Source: Mycolicibacterium austroafricanum (lineage in GTDB: Bacteria > Actinomycetota > Actinomycetes > Mycobacteriales > Mycobacteriaceae). Taken from it: a stretch of DNA of 64,000 bases. Where the stretch lies: positions 267,951 through 331,950 of the forward strand of contig NZ_HG964454.1 in NCBI RefSeq assembly GCF_000612725.1. The letters run 5' to 3'. The translations under genes and the position numbers were made by a program. Positions 62,780 through 64,000 of this stretch are shown piece after piece (within the stretch, counting starts at the first letter, position 1; each line of letters opens with the position of its first letter). The notes under the pieces were generated by a model. It was not told the DNA's origin. It saw only the letters and a list, made by a program, of their open reading frames with translations, and ran no database searches.

Positions 62780-64000
62780 CTACGCCGCGACGCTGGTCGC
62801 ATCCTCGGCAGGCTCCAGGGCCTGCGCGACGATCTCGGCGACGTCGGTCATCGGCCGGACGTCCAGCGACTCCAGCACGTCGGCCGGGACGTCGTCGAGG
62901 TCGGCCTCGTTGCGCTGCGGGATGAACACCGTCGACAACCCGGCCCGCTGCGCGGCGAGCAGCTTCTGCTTGACGCCGCCGATCGGCAGCACCCGCCCGT
63001 TCAACGTGACCTCGCCGGTCATTCCGACGTCGGAGCGCACCTGCCGCCCGGTCGCCATCGACACCAGCGCCGTCACCATCGTGACACCGGCGGACGGACC
63101 GTCCTTGGGCACCGCGCCCGCGGGCACGTGCACGTGGATACGGCGGTCCAGCGCAGTCGGGTCGACGCCGAGTTCCGCGGCGTGCGAGCGGACGTAGGAC
63201 AGCGCGATCTGCGCGGACTCCTTCATCACGTCACCCAGCTGACCGGTCAGCTGCAGCCCGGATTCACCATCGGTGCTGCCCGCCTCGATGTAGAGGACAT
63301 CGCCGCCCAGTCCGGTGACAGCCAGCCCGGTCGCCACACCCGGAACCGCGGTGCGTTCCGCCGATTCCGGCATGAACCGTGGCCGGCCCAGATACTCGAC
63401 CAGATCCGGCTCATCGACGGTGATCGGTGATGGATCCGCGGCCAGTTTCGTTGTTGCCTTGCGCAGCGCCTTGGCCAGCAGCCGCTCGAACTGACGCACA
63501 CCCGGCTCCCTGGTGTAGTCCGCGGCGATCTTGCGCAGCGCCGCATCGGTCACCGTGACTTCCTCGGGGGTCAGCGCGGCACGCTCGGACTGACGGGGCA
63601 GCAGGTAGTTGCGCGCGATCGCGACCTTGTCGTCGGCGGTGTAGCCGTCGATCGTGATCAGTTCCATGCGGTCCAGCAGCGCCGACGGGATGTTCTCGAC
63701 CACGTTGGCGGTCGCGACGAACACGACGTCGGACAGGTCCAGATCGAGATCCAGGTAGTGGTCGCGGAACGTGTGGTTCTGCGCCGGGTCCAGGACCTCG
63801 AGCAGCGCGGCCGACGGGTCGCCCCGGTAGTCGGAGCCGACCTTGTCGATCTCGTCAAGCAGCACAACGGGATTCATCGATCCCGCCTCACCGACGGCCC
63901 GCACGATGCGGCCGGGCAGGGCCCCCACGTAGGTGCGGCGGTGTCCCCGGATCTCGGCTTCGTCGCGTACACCACCGAGGGCGACGCGCACGAACTTGCG
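62780..64000 (-). CDS. lon: ATP-dependent protease Lon (C-terminal part, truncated by the window)
   Basis: The last 406 codons of Lon are present and the 5' end lies beyond 64000. Seen are the end of the AAA+ domain (Walker B 'VVLLDEIDKVGSDYRGD', 'VVFVATANVVENIPSALLDRM' sensor), and the serine-lysine protease domain with catalytic Ser in 'PKDGPSAGVTM' and Lys in 'LPIGGVKQKLLAA'. Lon degrades misfolded proteins and short-lived regulators. M. tuberculosis has no Lon, while M. smegmatis has, which supports a fast-growing relative. It is co-directional with the TfoX-like gene 91 bp downstream. Confidence 0.94.
   Translation of the reverse strand, partial: RKFVRVALGGVRDEAEIRGHRRTYVGALPGRIVRAVGEAGSMNPVVLLDEIDKVGSDYRGDPSAALLEVLDPAQNHTFRDHYLDLDLDLSDVVFVATANVVENIPSALLDRMELITIDGYTADDKVAIARNYLLPRQSERAALTPEEVTVTDAALRKIAADYTREPGVRQFERLLAKALRKATTKLAADPSPITVDEPDLVEYLGRPRFMPESAERTAVPGVATGLAVTGLGGDVLYIEAGSTDGESGLQLTGQLGDVMKESAQIALSYVRSHAAELGVDPTALDRRIHVHVPAGAVPKDGPSAGVTMVTALVSMATGRQVRSDVGMTGEVTLNGRVLPIGGVKQKLLAAQRAGLSTVFIPQRNEADLDDVPADVLESLDVRPMTDVAEIVAQALEPAEDATSVAA

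Overview
This 64 kb, GC-rich window comes from a mycobacterium. GTG starts are frequent, and several families are typically mycobacterial: PapA acyltransferases, PE-PPE hydrolases, cutinase, Apa and the tandem CorC-type membrane proteins. From about 26.6 kb to 60.7 kb the gene order follows the M. tuberculosis block Rv1836c to Rv1867 (glcB, Rv1841c/1842c, guaB1, gnd1, Rv1845c-blaI, Rv1847, ureABCFGD, ndh, Rv1855c-1856c, apa, Rv1861, adhA). Differences from the tubercle bacillus point to an environmental, probably fast-growing species: a Lon protease, a phosphoketolase, an AlkB, a ferric-iron ABC transporter next to guaB1, and no modABC before apa. This is inference from gene content; no searches were run.

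Layout. 0-5.4 kb: the end of a drrB-drrC-papA5 lipid-export/acyl-transfer cluster, then an LCMT-type methyltransferase, a flavodoxin-like protein, a DUF2505 protein and a nitroreductase. 5.5-22.6 kb: an accessory region with five exported proteins that have long acidic tails, four of them carrying a PE-PPE serine-hydrolase domain. Interspersed are two paralogous Baeyer-Villiger-type flavin monooxygenases, a P450, short-chain dehydrogenases, an alpha/beta hydrolase and a cutinase. 22.7-26.5 kb: an SDR, an AlkB alkane hydroxylase and a cyclooxygenase-like heme protein. 26.6-34.1 kb (minus strand): the Rv1836c homologue, malate synthase G, a conserved actinobacterial protein and two CNNM/CorC membrane proteins. 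34.5-38.1 kb: an iron(III) ABC importer. 38.1-42.4 kb (minus): guaB1, gnd, an M56 peptidase and blaI. 42.6-43.6 kb: an IdeR-box-controlled FhuF-like gene and a probable MrsI iron-sparing small RNA. 43.6-48.6 kb: thioesterase, a 25-bp tandem repeat and the urease operon. 48.6-64 kb: ndh, oxidoreductases, apa, adhA, a CGNR regulator, a CPBP protease, phosphoketolase, a thiolase-like protein, malate dehydrogenase, a lipoprotein, a TfoX-like protein and the 3' part of lon.

How the parts may work together. PapA and PE-PPE acyltransferases cooperate in M. tuberculosis glycolipid assembly, so the left third may build and export a surface lipid. AlkB, BVMO, SDR and esterase genes could oxidise alkanes or ketones. 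The middle has three iron-linked elements (importer, FhuF-like gene, small RNA) around two strong IdeR-type palindromes. The urease set is complete for structural and accessory proteins except ureE, as in M. tuberculosis. Six convergent gene pairs overlap at their 3' ends. No tRNA, rRNA, CRISPR array or insertion sequence was seen.
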